Program-made: the position numbers and the translations under genes | Assembly (NCBI GenBank): GCA_035626155.1 | Contig: DASPOF010000121.1 | Span: forward strand, 1-26,473 | DNA length: 26,473 bases | Origin: DASPOF01 sp035626155 | Lineage (GTDB): Bacteria; Desulfobacterota; Binatia; Binatales; Binataceae | Reading direction: 5' to 3' | Notes under the pieces: generated by a model | The model's database searches: none | What the model was told of the DNA's origin: nothing | The model's input: the letters and a program-made list of their open reading frames with translations, nothing else | Shown here: piece by piece, positions 7,840-15,612 of the stretch | How the letters are laid out: each line of letters opens with the position of its first letter | Numbering within the stretch: position 1 is the first letter of the stretch

Positions 7840-9010
7840 CGCGCGGGCGCGATGGCGACCGGAGGAAGTAAAAGCCGGTCGGATCGACTGCCGCCATCAA
7901 CCCGGAGCGGAACCATCCCTGAACCGCGGGCGCTCCCGCCGGCGCCAGCGCGGACTTCACTCCCAGCTCGGCCTGTTCGACCACTTCCCAGCCGATGGTC
8001 AACGGCACGCCGTCGGCCGGATTGAGCGGACGGAGATCGACGTTGGGCAGCGGAATTCCCGCCGCATCAGCCAGATACCAACCCGGATGACTCGCGATGA
8101 TCGGACCGAAATCGTTTTGGCCGAGAATCGTAAGCACCTGGGTTGCAAGCTTGCGCGCGAGCCTCAGTCTCAGCGAGACGCTGAACGGCCCCTCGACTGC
8201 GGCGATCAGACCCGCGTCGATTTGGCCCGGCATCGCGGCGGGCCGCGGCTCATCGAGCAACCGCATCGCCCGCTCCCATCCGCAAACGACATAATCAGCG
8301 CGCAGCGGCGCTTTCGGCGGCCGATCTTCCCACGCCGCCCAAATCGTCGCGCGCTTGTGCAGCGCCCCGAGCATCAGCGCGAGCGTGTACCACAGCGTCG
8401 GCGGCTCGAGCAGGACGAGGATGATTTCCGCATCCAGCAGGTAAAAGCTCGCGATCGAGACTGCGGTCGCAGTGAGGCTGCGATGGCTATGCAAAACCTC
8501 GCCGCGCCGATCGCGGGCGGGAATCGCCAGAACTGGGGCCCTGAAATCCACGCGTCCGCTGCGCGCTTTCCCCTGAGCCTCGATCAGATCGCCAAAACGA
8601 ACGACCGGCGCCGGAGCATCCTTTATCTCCGCGTCGCTGACGATCAGGTCGGGCGAGAACGCGGCCATCGCATCCGCCGGCGGCACGCTAGTGCTCACGA
8701 ACGCAAGCCCCTCGGCCTCGAAGGTTCCGAGCGCCGCGATCACCATCGCGGCCGCATCATCGAGGACGATCGCGACTCGCGCTCCTCGTTCGACGCGATT
8801 TCTAAGCGCGTCTGCGAAGCGGCGCACTTTCTCCGACAGCTCCCCGTAAGTGAGCGGCCCGGCGCCGGTTACGAGAGCGATGCGGCCGGGGTCCTCCTCG
8901 GCTGCGGGATAGATCGTGACTTCGGCCAGCGTCCGGAGCGGAATATGCGCGTAGCGCGGAGTGTCTTCCGGCCAGTACGCCGACATCAGTCCCAATGCAG
9001 CTTTGCTCAC
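7832..9010 (-). CDS. Degenerate AMP-binding (ANL-fold) protein without C-terminal lid domain
   Basis: Clearly derived from the acyl-CoA synthetase family: LTYGELSEKVRRFADAL near residues 53-70, HSHRSL at about 174-179, GIPLPNVDLRPL near 320-330, and GWFRSG near 366-371. The phosphate loop normally reading TSGTTGxPKG is replaced by ARDRRGEVL just before HSHRSL. The TGD motif reads SGL, losing the ribose-binding Asp. The protein stops where the hinge and C-terminal domain with the catalytic lysine should begin, at about 392 residues compared with 500 or more usually. It is therefore unlikely to adenylate a substrate by itself. GTG at 9010 overlaps the upstream ligase stop by 4 bases (GTGA), indicating translational coupling. 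It could be a regulatory or structural subunit, or an enzyme in decay. The frame is intact, which argues against simple decay. Confidence 0.75.
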   Translation of the reverse strand: MSKAALGLMSAYWPEDTPRYAHIPLRTLAEVTIYPAAEEDPGRIALVTGAGPLTYGELSEKVRRFADALRNRVERGARVAIVLDDAAAMVIAALGTFEAEGLAFVSTSVPPADAMAAFSPDLIVSDAEIKDAPAPVVRFGDLIEAQGKARSGRVDFRAPVLAIPARDRRGEVLHSHRSLTATAVSIASFYLLDAEIILVLLEPPTLWYTLALMLGALHKRATIWAAWEDRPPKAPLRADYVVCGWERAMRLLDEPRPAAMPGQIDAGLIAAVEGPFSVSLRLRLARKLATQVLTILGQNDFGPIIASHPGWYLADAAGIPLPNVDLRPLNPADGVPLTIGWEVVEQAELGVKSALAPAGAPAVQGWFRSGLMAAVDPTGFYFLRSPSRPRGV

Positions 9011-10344
9011 AGCGATTCGACGGCCTCCGGCTCCGACAGGATCGGCGGTACGCCCTTGAAGCGCAGCGGAAGATCGCGCACCGGGGTGATTTCGACGGGA
9101 ACATCGAACTTGCGCGCAAGCCCCAGACGAGCGGCCTCGAGGAGCGCCGCAGGAGAACGCTCAGGCTCGATCAGGAGCAGCCGCAATCTTCCCTCAGCGA
9201 GGCCTTCGCGCGTGATCACGCAGGCCGAACCGTTCAGTTCGGGAACTTCCTGCTCGAGCGCGAGCTGTACATCGTACGGCAGCAGCGATTGAGCGCCGAT
9301 CGTGAAGGAATCCTCGCGGCGGCCGAGCAGCTTTATCCGGGGCGAAGGCAGGCCGCACGGACACGGCGAATGATTCATCACGGCAATGTCTCCGCCGTCG
9401 TAGCGCAGGTAAACCGATCCCGCGAGCACGACGCTCGAATGCACCGCGGCTCCGCGTTCGCCATCGGCGAGCGGTCTTGCGGTTTCGCGATCGATGACTT
9501 CGGCATGGCAGGTATCGGGCACAAGGTGGAGGCCGTCGGCGCGCGCGCAATCCACCGCGAGGAGATTCTCGCTGGTGCCCGCGATTTCCGCAACGCGCTT
9601 AACCCGCGTGAGTTGTCTCAGATGGTCGCGCATGCCGGGCGTGATCGGCGCTCCGGTGACAACCATGCTCTCGACCCCGGCGAAAACTTCATCGCCGCGC
9701 ACTCCCTTTTGCTTCGCCGCGGCGAGCACGGAAAACACCATCGGCAGGAACATCGAGATGAATCGCGGACGCATCGCGACCATCGCATCGACAATCCGGT
9801 CCGCGAAGCGCGGCAGAAAGGTCCCCGACACGATCCCGCACGGCATCCCGAAGTGCATCGCGATGAACGGCTGAATCGCCGCGTAGCTGTGCCAGGCCGG
9901 CGCCGAGATCAATAGAGGCGTGCCGGGACGCAGGCCCGCCCACCAGTGGGCCCGGCACGACGAGCGCCCTTGCAGCCTTCGCCAGCGGGCCGTGTGCGTG
10001 ATGAACGTCGTTCCGGCGGTGCCCGAGCTTAGACTCAAGGTGAGGGGCGCGCTCCCGGGACCGACCCCGTACTCGATTCCGATCGCGTTGCTTCCGCCGG
10101 CGGCCTGCGCGGCGAGCAGGTCGCTCTTGGTCGAAATGGGCACGCCGCGAAGGTCGGCGAGCGTGCGAAAGCCCGCCGGATCGAAGCCGGCCGATGAGAA
10201 ACGCTGCGCGTAGTACGGCAATTCGCGCGCCGCCGCCTTGAAGACCGCGCGCAGCTTGCGCTCCCACCATCGATCGAGCTCGGCCGGCGACAGGCGATCG
10301 AGATCGTCGAAGGGTTCGGCCGCGATCGCATCCGGCTTCAGCAT
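9007..10344 (-). CDS. PaaK-like phenylacetate--CoA ligase family protein
   Basis: An adenylate-forming ligase of the PaaK/CapK family, 445 residues, the usual length. Visible motifs: LPYYAQRF near residue 42, STKSDL at 71-76, phosphate loop SSGTAGTTF at 106-114, AGTSEN at 255-260 (the YGxTE-like motif), RYDGGD at 314-319, a CPCG pair at 328-331, and GRRED at 341-345, followed by the C-terminal ferredoxin-like lid. It would activate a carboxylic acid to its CoA thioester at the cost of ATP. The substrate is not evident; phenylacetate itself is only one possibility. ATG at 10344 overlaps the upstream ANL-like gene by 7 bases, and its end overlaps the next gene by 4. It is the only one of the three adjacent ANL proteins with an intact phosphate loop. 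Confidence 0.85.
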   Translation of the reverse strand: MLKPDAIAAEPFDDLDRLSPAELDRWWERKLRAVFKAAARELPYYAQRFSSAGFDPAGFRTLADLRGVPISTKSDLLAAQAAGGSNAIGIEYGVGPGSAPLTLSLSSGTAGTTFITHTARWRRLQGRSSCRAHWWAGLRPGTPLLISAPAWHSYAAIQPFIAMHFGMPCGIVSGTFLPRFADRIVDAMVAMRPRFISMFLPMVFSVLAAAKQKGVRGDEVFAGVESMVVTGAPITPGMRDHLRQLTRVKRVAEIAGTSENLLAVDCARADGLHLVPDTCHAEVIDRETARPLADGERGAAVHSSVVLAGSVYLRYDGGDIAVMNHSPCPCGLPSPRIKLLGRREDSFTIGAQSLLPYDVQLALEQEVPELNGSACVITREGLAEGRLRLLLIEPERSPAALLEAARLGLARKFDVPVEITPVRDLPLRFKGVPPILSEPEAVESL

Positions 10345-11201
10345 TCGATTCGCTCTTCCGATGGTTCGATCGCGCATCCGCGGCCTGCAATCCGGGCGGC
10401 GCCGATATTGTAACGCACCGCGGGACACGACCGGGCGAAGCCTGCCGTGATCGCCACCTCGCCGGCAGGCAGCGATTCGGCCCGATAGGATCGATCGAGA
10501 TGAAACATCCGGCACGACGGGCACTCGCCGGCAAGCAGGAATGCCGCATCCGAGCGGAGAATCCGGTACACGGGAACGCCGAGAGCCTCGGCGGCGCGAA
10601 CGGCGCTGGCGCGCGTCGGCACGCCTTCCACTTCCGCCATCGCCGCCCATCGCACGCGCCCGGTGAGCACGCGCCCGGAGGCTTCCAGAGCCGATGCGAA
10701 CGGGGCCACGAGATCGGCTCGCAGCACGACCGCGGCCGGCTTCACCGCCTCGACGATCCCGGCCATCCTCGGAGCCATCGCCGCAACGCCGTCATTGCAG
10801 ATCGCCGAGAGCCCCAGGCGATCGGACGCACCGCGGCCCAGATAGGCGACGTAGCACCCCGATGCGAGCAGCACGAGCGGACTCGACCCATAGTCGAAGA
10901 AGCCGATCGTCTCGCCTCGCGCGATACCCCATCGCGCCCACATCCGCGCGAGCACTTTCGCCCACGCATCCGGCTCGGGCGGATTGAGCGCAGTCCACAC
11001 AGGCGGCTCGGCTGTCGCTTCGATCTGAAGAGCAACCTTCGGTTTGACGCCGGGCAGCGCGCGGCCGGCAAACGGATCGCCGGGATGCGTGCGCGCAAAT
11101 TCCTCGAGGTCGGTCAGCGTCCACGGCGCCGGTCTTCCGTCATTTTGCATCCGCGCCCGGTAAAACGGATATTGCGCGAGGTCTGGCGGTACGTTCGCCA
11201 T
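10338..11201 (-). CDS. Degenerate PaaK-like (ANL-fold) protein, 287 residues
   Basis: Weak but recognisable similarity to PaaK-type ligases along most of its length: YPFYRARM at residues 11-18, an aromatic/Trp-rich region with WAKVLARMWARWGIARGETIGFF (DAW at 78-80, then on to about 102), and near the end AESLPAGEVAITAGF and RYNIGA at 263-268. The phosphate loop position reads EATAEPPVW (61-69) instead of SSGTTGxP. The nucleotide-binding Asp of the RYxTGD motif is Ala (IGA), and the C-terminal lid is missing. A GECPSC pair sits at 225-230. Catalysis alone is unlikely. It begins 7 bases after the four-helix membrane protein and overlaps the competent ligase by 7 bases, so the proteins are made together and may form a complex. 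Confidence 0.65.
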   Translation of the reverse strand: MANVPPDLAQYPFYRARMQNDGRPAPWTLTDLEEFARTHPGDPFAGRALPGVKPKVALQIEATAEPPVWTALNPPEPDAWAKVLARMWARWGIARGETIGFFDYGSSPLVLLASGCYVAYLGRGASDRLGLSAICNDGVAAMAPRMAGIVEAVKPAAVVLRADLVAPFASALEASGRVLTGRVRWAAMAEVEGVPTRASAVRAAEALGVPVYRILRSDAAFLLAGECPSCRMFHLDRSYRAESLPAGEVAITAGFARSCPAVRYNIGAARIAGRGCAIEPSEERIEC

Positions 11202-11208
11202 GGCGCCG

Positions 11209-11727
11209 TCAGAACGTTCCCATGATTCCGCCGAGCGCCGCCAGCAGCGCGAGCGAGAAGTTCACGTACGTGAGCCAATCCTGCCACCAGGAAAGCCGCT
11301 CCAGCGCGACCCGGCGCGCCTCGAGTTCGCGCAAGCCCACCGAGTACGGCAACTTGGCGTTCAGGACGGTGCGGTACCAGATTGCCGATGCGGTGGCCGT
11401 AATCGCCAGGATGAGCCACGAACCCGCCATCGTCGCGATCCATCGAAGGCGCGGCTCCAGCAGCGCCTGAATCGAGAACAGATTCCCGAAATCATCGAGC
11501 AGCCAGAGCCTGAAGAACCCGCTCACTCCAAGCAGCGCGATTGCGGTCCCGCCAAGCCACATCAGTCCTGACCCGACTCTTTGACCCATGACCGCGGCGT
11601 GCGCCGGCGGGATCCTTTTCAGCGCGGGCATGAGAACGATGGTATTGAATACGATCGATCCGACCAGAACTATCGCGGCGTAAATGTGGATAAGCCGTAG
11701 GAATCGGAGCCAGTGATATACCGACAC
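11209..11727 (-). CDS. Four-helix integral membrane protein (DUF2269/CopD-like)
   Basis: A 172-residue membrane protein with four hydrophobic segments at about 10-32, 54-74, 94-117 and 150-170. The first holds HWLRFLRLIHIYAAIVLVGS, whose His residues resemble the helix-1 histidines of small DUF2269/CopD-type and cytochrome-b-like membrane proteins. Heme or metal binding is possible but not shown. GTG at 11727 is the chosen start, with GAGAG about 6 bases upstream. It is the first gene of a tightly packed four-gene operon with three ANL-fold proteins, which suggests the ligase system works at the inner membrane. Confidence 0.7.
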   Translation of the reverse strand: MSVYHWLRFLRLIHIYAAIVLVGSIVFNTIVLMPALKRIPPAHAAVMGQRVGSGLMWLGGTAIALLGVSGFFRLWLLDDFGNLFSIQALLEPRLRWIATMAGSWLILAITATASAIWYRTVLNAKLPYSVGLRELEARRVALERLSWWQDWLTYVNFSLALLAALGGIMGTF

Positions 11728-11736
11728 GCGATACTC

Positions 11737-11856
11737 TCAGGCGCACCGAATCTTCGGCTGGTACCGGATCCGATCGCCAATGGCGTCATCGGTTCTGTAC
11801 TGACTATAGAACTGCTTATTCGCGTCATCGGCGATCGCCCCGAATTGCGCTTGCAT
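11737..11856 (-). CDS. Possible small ORF of 39 residues
   Basis: In the 185-base gap between gctB and the membrane-protein operon, ATG at 11856 opens a 39-residue frame with a natural-looking composition (MQAQFGAIADDANKQ at the start, YQPKIRCA at the end). It is unlike the Arg/Pro/Ser-rich shadow frames common in this DNA. The frame is open further upstream into gctB, where it is a shadow. There is only a weak ribosome-binding match (GGATACG). It ends 9 bases before the membrane-protein start. It could be a small protein, a leader peptide, a remnant of a lost gene, or chance. Confidence 0.25.
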   Translation of the reverse strand: MQAQFGAIADDANKQFYSQYRTDDAIGDRIRYQPKIRCA

Positions 11857-11912
11857 CGGATCGTATCCGGCGTGCCGCCTGCCGAAGACCAGACAAGGCC
11901 TCGGCGCCGCGT

Positions 11913-12752
11913 TCAGGTCTCTGCGAAACAGTATTTCCCGTCCTTGAGCTCTATCCATCGCCCGCGATCGGTCACCTGGCCGGCCACGTCGATTTGCGTG
12001 CGCAGCACGAGGAGTTCCTCGTCGGTCGGCACTTCGAGAATCTCGACTTTGGGCGCCATCCTGGGCTTGAAGCTCATCTCGGCGAGCACTTGCTCGACCG
12101 TCACGTAAGGCGCGACGGCCTGGAGCATAAGCTGGCAATCGTCGCCGTATCCGTACATCGCCCACGGAGTGTACACGCGCCACGGACCGGTACCCGGAGG
12201 CAGGCCGTGCTTTTCGCGCGCGCCGGGGCCATCGAGGAAGCCCGGCGATGAGATGAAATCGACGCGATCGACGAACTTGCGCTTCTGCTGGTCGGTCACC
12301 AGTATCGTGCGCCAGGCGAGCGCCGCGATGCTGTCCGCGCCGCCCGGGCCTCCGAAGCGCCGGCCCTCGCCGCCCTCGTACTTGCCGATTACGGTCGAGT
12401 TGATATTGCCATAGCGATCCACTTGCAGCGTATTCAGGATGCCATAGTCAACGTAGCCGAGATGCGCGAGGTCGGCCGCATAGTTCATCGTTCCCCACTG
12501 AAGAGCGCGATAGTTCGCGCGCGAGCTGATCATCGTCATCAGGGGGTCGAACGGCACTACTGCTTCGGGCCCGACTACGCCATCCTCGGTCAGGTACTGG
12601 AGATTTGGAGAGGCCATCCGCTTGGCGAGCAGGACGCTGCTCAGCGGCTCGCCGCCGCCGCCAACCCAGTAGATGTACTTGTCTTCGACCAGGCGCGCGA
12701 TCTGGATGATGAGGAATTCGCGTTCGCTGAACTGAGTAGCTGGCGTGCTCAT
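11913..12752 (-). CDS. CoA-transferase beta subunit (glutaconate CoA-transferase/IpdB type)
   Basis: A 279-residue class I CoA-transferase subunit of the GctB/IpdB family. Near the N-terminus it has EDKYIYWVGGGGEPLSS, then YLTEDGVVGPEA with E56 in the position of the S-E-N-G catalytic glutamate that forms the glutamyl-CoA intermediate. Later come YVDYGILNTLQVDRYGNINST and GGGxxDIAALAW-like text (GGADSIAALAWRTI). The C-terminal part carries VTDLGV-related text degraded to TPWAMYGYGDD. The retained Glu argues for transferase chemistry, whereas in IpdAB the essential Glu is in the other subunit. The start at 12752 overlaps the alpha-subunit stop as ATGA, typical for coupled 1:1 subunits. Likely role: moving CoA between an acid and a CoA donor in acid catabolism. 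Confidence 0.85.
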   Translation of the reverse strand: MSTPATQFSEREFLIIQIARLVEDKYIYWVGGGGEPLSSVLLAKRMASPNLQYLTEDGVVGPEAVVPFDPLMTMISSRANYRALQWGTMNYAADLAHLGYVDYGILNTLQVDRYGNINSTVIGKYEGGEGRRFGGPGGADSIAALAWRTILVTDQQKRKFVDRVDFISSPGFLDGPGAREKHGLPPGTGPWRVYTPWAMYGYGDDCQLMLQAVAPYVTVEQVLAEMSFKPRMAPKVEILEVPTDEELLVLRTQIDVAGQVTDRGRWIELKDGKYCFAET

Positions 12753-13720
12753 GAGCCATAACCCTCCCGGATCGATTCGCGGCGTCGAATCTCGACGAGC
12801 TTCTTCGCGCCGACCACCTTCTCGAGATATTCCTCGTGCGAGGCGACTGAGTATACGTGCTTGGCGAGATAGTCGCGAAAGTCGCCACGATACATCCCGC
12901 CCATCGCCTCGACCACCCCGGCCGGATCCGACGCGTAGTATCCCTGCACGGTGCCGGGATACGCGCCATACGGCATATGCACGACCGCATCGACCGCGAA
13001 ATGCGGAATCGAAGTGCGGGCGGGGTCGCGCCTCACCTCGTCGGTGCTGATGATTTCCTCGGCCGAAACGATGACCCGCTTCGAGGCGAGCGCGCATTCC
13101 TGGTGCGTAATGCCGGTGCCGAAAACGCGCGCGTTGCCATACTCATCCGCCTGGTGGACGTGAATCAGCGCCACATCAGGATTGAGGGCGGGGGCCAGGA
13201 TGACGGGCTGGTGCGTATAGGGATCCTCGACAACCTTGCAGCCGGAGTGCCCAAAGCCGTCGGTGCCGCCGAAGCTGCGCGCGGGGAGGAAGGGCAGTCC
13301 CATCGCGCCCGCTTTCAGCCGCAGCGTCATGATCGCGTTGGAATACTCGTAGATAGTGGCCTTCTTCTCGCGCACCGCGCGCGAAATCCAGGGACCGAAG
13401 CCGATGAAGCCGATATCGACCTTGTCGGCGCATCCCGAGTCCACCAGCAAGGCAACCGCCACGTACGTGAACTTGCCGCAGACCCAGAGGTTCTTCTTGC
13501 GCTGGCGGATGACCTCGCGGATGAGCGCGGCGGGACCGCGCTGGAAGTAATTGCAGTCGTAGGCAAGATAATCGCCGTCGTGGACGAAGCGCTCGACCGC
13601 CTCCTTCTCGGTCATCAACTTGGAGACCATCTGGTGAGGCTTCTTGTCGCGCACGTATGCGCGGTAGCCGTCGGGATCGACTTTGAAAAAATCGGCCTTG
13701 CCTTCTTCAAGGATGCGCAT
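12749..13720 (-). CDS. CoA-transferase alpha subunit (glutaconate CoA-transferase/IpdA type)
   Basis: A 323-residue GctA/IpdA-type subunit. After a 30-residue N-terminal extension it reads VSKLMTEKEAVERFVHDGDYLAYD, the usual opening of the family. It continues with ALIREVIRQRKKNLWVCG, KVDIGFIGFG and a long central block (ALNPDVALIHVHQADEYGNARVFG region, residues about 175-205), ending in EEYLEKV. The pair would transfer CoA between acyl groups or, if IpdAB-like, hydrolyse a ring in a CoA ester. The ATG at 13720 has a very strong GGAGGAGGT ribosome binding site 11 bases upstream. It overlaps the beta subunit by 4 bases. The 203-base gap upstream contains a possible terminator of the previous gene and presumably this operon's promoter. 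Confidence 0.87.
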   Translation of the reverse strand: MRILEEGKADFFKVDPDGYRAYVRDKKPHQMVSKLMTEKEAVERFVHDGDYLAYDCNYFQRGPAALIREVIRQRKKNLWVCGKFTYVAVALLVDSGCADKVDIGFIGFGPWISRAVREKKATIYEYSNAIMTLRLKAGAMGLPFLPARSFGGTDGFGHSGCKVVEDPYTHQPVILAPALNPDVALIHVHQADEYGNARVFGTGITHQECALASKRVIVSAEEIISTDEVRRDPARTSIPHFAVDAVVHMPYGAYPGTVQGYYASDPAGVVEAMGGMYRGDFRDYLAKHVYSVASHEEYLEKVVGAKKLVEIRRRESIREGYGS

Positions 13721-13844
13721 TTGAGGTTCGCACCTCCTCCCGCATTCATCGACTGAGTAGTAGAATCAGAATCCCTGTCTCCGGACTAATGCTCAAAGCA
13801 ATCTCACGCGTCATTACCGGCGGCCCGAATCCCGCGATCCTCCC

Positions 13845-13890
13845 GGCCAACAAATAGAATCGGGGGCCGAGACGGGTCCCGGCTCCCCGA
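13845..13890 (-). terminator. Possible terminator downstream of the 451-residue nitroreductase-like gene
   Basis: CGGGGGCCG (13861-13869) and CGGCTCCCCG (13880-13889) form a GC-rich stem with one bulged base and a 10-base loop. On the minus strand it is followed by the moderately T-rich ATTCTATTTGTT. It sits 34 bases after the stop at 13924 and before the CoA-transferase genes. Confidence 0.4.
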
Positions 13891-13923
13891 TATCGCTGCC
13901 TCGCCAGGGGCGCGCCGATGCGC

Positions 13924-15279
13924 TCAAGCCACCTTTCTGCCCGCCGCCTCGCTCTTATGCCACTTGCTCATGTGCTCCTTGTGGGATTTCAGGTACGCGG
14001 GGCCATCGTAATATTTGTCGTAAAAGTCGAGCTCGATGTGCTGCGCCTGTACGTACACGTATAGCAACATCGGCGGGATCATCGCCGGGAAGGTGCCGAA
14101 AGTATCCCAGATGTACCGGCAGCTCTGCTTGCAGATTTCGATCGTCTTCTCGGGCGTGCGCGGCACCTGGCGCAGAAAGTCCGCGCGGTTCTTGTAGGGC
14201 ACCGGCTTCTTGGCGAATGGGTTGAAGGTGCCGTTGGGGCCGAACTTTTTCGCAACGACCGCATCGACCGCGGCGTCCATATCCTTGTAGTACGGCGGCC
14301 GGAAGCTCTCGAAAGCCCCGTCGACTCCGACCGGAGCGGGAAAAGCTGCGGGATTCTTGGAGTTCGTTTCGAATCGGAATCCCAGTCCGCGCCCCATCGG
14401 CGTGCCGCCCATAACCACCATCGCGGTCATCCCGCCAAACAGCCATCCGCCGAGCCCCAGCGCCTGCTCCGCGAGCAGTATATTGTGCCCGATGAATGCG
14501 CCCTCGGCGCCGGCGATCGCGAGCGACAGGCTATGTTCGAACATGGTCAGCGGAACCGGCGTATCGACCCATCCCTCCTTGATAAACCGCTCATCGATGG
14601 TCGGCTTCATCCCATGCAGATCGTCAACGAGGTATTGCCCCAGGTCCGCCTGAAGCATCAGCGCATTGATTAGTTCTTCGGTAACGTCGCTGACCGGCAT
14701 GAAGAGCGTGCTGCCGGGCATGTTGGCGTTCCACATGTTGAACGACATGATCGCGCCGGTATTGCGCGGGACGTCGAGCCGTCCGTCGAACAATTTGACG
14801 CGATTGTCGTGCACGAAGGAGATCAGCTTGTCGCGGTCGTCCTTGGTGCCGACCTCCTGAATCTTGGTCGGCTGCACGTCGCGCAGCTTCATCAGATAGA
14901 CGCCATCGTCGTTGGTGTAGAAGAGTTCCGTGCCGTGGTTCCCGCACGGGCTCGACCACGTACGCCCGACGTGCTCGACCATCGTGTTGGCCATCCCCTC
15001 CCACGTCGCGACCTTATCCAGGGTCTCCGGCCTCGGCGCGTGAGGCATGTCTGATAGGTTGAGCCCGGAAATTCCGGTTGCGGCCGCGAGCAGGATCGCC
15101 TCCTCGACTTCGTCGAGCGGCATGGGATCGTGCGCGGACTTGAACTTGTTGGGGCCCTCCTTGATCTCCATGCCGTAACCGAAACGGCGGGAACGGCGGT
15201 TGAAGATCGCATCGAACAGCGAGAAGTTCCACGCGTCATTAACCTGCTCGAGCGTGCTGATCTTAATTTCGTCTGCCAT
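13924..15279 (-). CDS. Large nitroreductase-like protein, 451 residues, function unknown
   Basis: The N-terminus resembles the FMN-binding start of nitroreductases: SLFDAIFNRRSRRFGYG at residues 20-36, then LDEVEEAILLAAATGISGLN at about 55-74. A later block, AEQALGLGGWLFGGM, matches the LGLG segment of that fold. At 451 residues it is about twice the usual nitroreductase length, and the regions between and after these blocks (including WNANMPGSTLFMP and a C-terminal QAQHIELDFYDKYYDGP part) are unfamiliar. Cysteines near the end (ICKQSCRYIW) are conserved-looking. It may be a flavin enzyme acting on CoA-linked or ring substrates. ATG at 15279 has a perfect AAGGAGGA site. It is the last gene of a unit with FixX, FixC and a 262-residue nitroreductase. 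Confidence 0.6.
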   Translation of the reverse strand: MADEIKISTLEQVNDAWNFSLFDAIFNRRSRRFGYGMEIKEGPNKFKSAHDPMPLDEVEEAILLAAATGISGLNLSDMPHAPRPETLDKVATWEGMANTMVEHVGRTWSSPCGNHGTELFYTNDDGVYLMKLRDVQPTKIQEVGTKDDRDKLISFVHDNRVKLFDGRLDVPRNTGAIMSFNMWNANMPGSTLFMPVSDVTEELINALMLQADLGQYLVDDLHGMKPTIDERFIKEGWVDTPVPLTMFEHSLSLAIAGAEGAFIGHNILLAEQALGLGGWLFGGMTAMVVMGGTPMGRGLGFRFETNSKNPAAFPAPVGVDGAFESFRPPYYKDMDAAVDAVVAKKFGPNGTFNPFAKKPVPYKNRADFLRQVPRTPEKTIEICKQSCRYIWDTFGTFPAMIPPMLLYVYVQAQHIELDFYDKYYDGPAYLKSHKEHMSKWHKSEAAGRKVA

Positions 15280-15308
15280 TTTCGTATCCTCCTTGGCGGC
15301 CCGAAGAG

Positions 15309-15596
15309 CTACTTTTTCTCCGACCCAAGGTCGGCGGTTTGAGCTGAAACCTGCGCCTGGCGAGCGCGGTCCTCTTCCACCAGGCCCACGAGGTAACGGA
15401 AGGCGAACAATGCCGCGAAGTCAAGCACTTTTGTGCTTATCTTCATCGTCCCCAGCATCTCCTGAAGCTCTTCCACGCTGAGCAACGTCTTTGCCGACCA
15501 CACCCCCATCTTGCCCGTCATCACGAGTTCGCCGTTCTCGACGGTAACGTCCTCGATCGTCATGGCGAAGTTGCCGGCGCGCGATCTGATTCGCAT
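15309..15596 (-). CDS. Hypothetical protein, 95 residues, in the fixCX cluster
   Basis: The function is unknown. ATG at 15596 is chosen over an upstream frame extension because GGAGGA lies 9 bases before it. The N-terminal half looks like a small beta domain (MRIRSRAGNFAMTIEDVTVE, then GELVMTGKMGVWSAKTLLS). It continues into a helix (VEELQEML) and a hydrophobic stretch at about 60-75 (TKVLDFAALFAFRYLVGLV) that could touch a membrane. It ends in a charged tail. It lies 16 bases after fixX and 29 before the large nitroreductase-like gene, so it is surely in the same operon and could be a membrane or partner-binding subunit. Confidence 0.7.
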   Translation of the reverse strand: MRIRSRAGNFAMTIEDVTVENGELVMTGKMGVWSAKTLLSVEELQEMLGTMKISTKVLDFAALFAFRYLVGLVEEDRARQAQVSAQTADLGSEKK

Positions 15597-15612
15597 CGGA
15601 TGAGTCCTCCAA

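Noticed and set aside
7832..9010. The truncated ANL gene as a frameshifted pseudogene
   Set aside because: The frame is uninterrupted, starts by stop-start overlap with the ligase, and I saw no lid-domain remnant downstream in another frame before the convergent gene end.
8087..9915. Long plus-strand frames across the ANL genes
   Set aside because: Arg/Ser-rich translations without motifs. The minus-strand ligase motifs are unambiguous for the middle gene.
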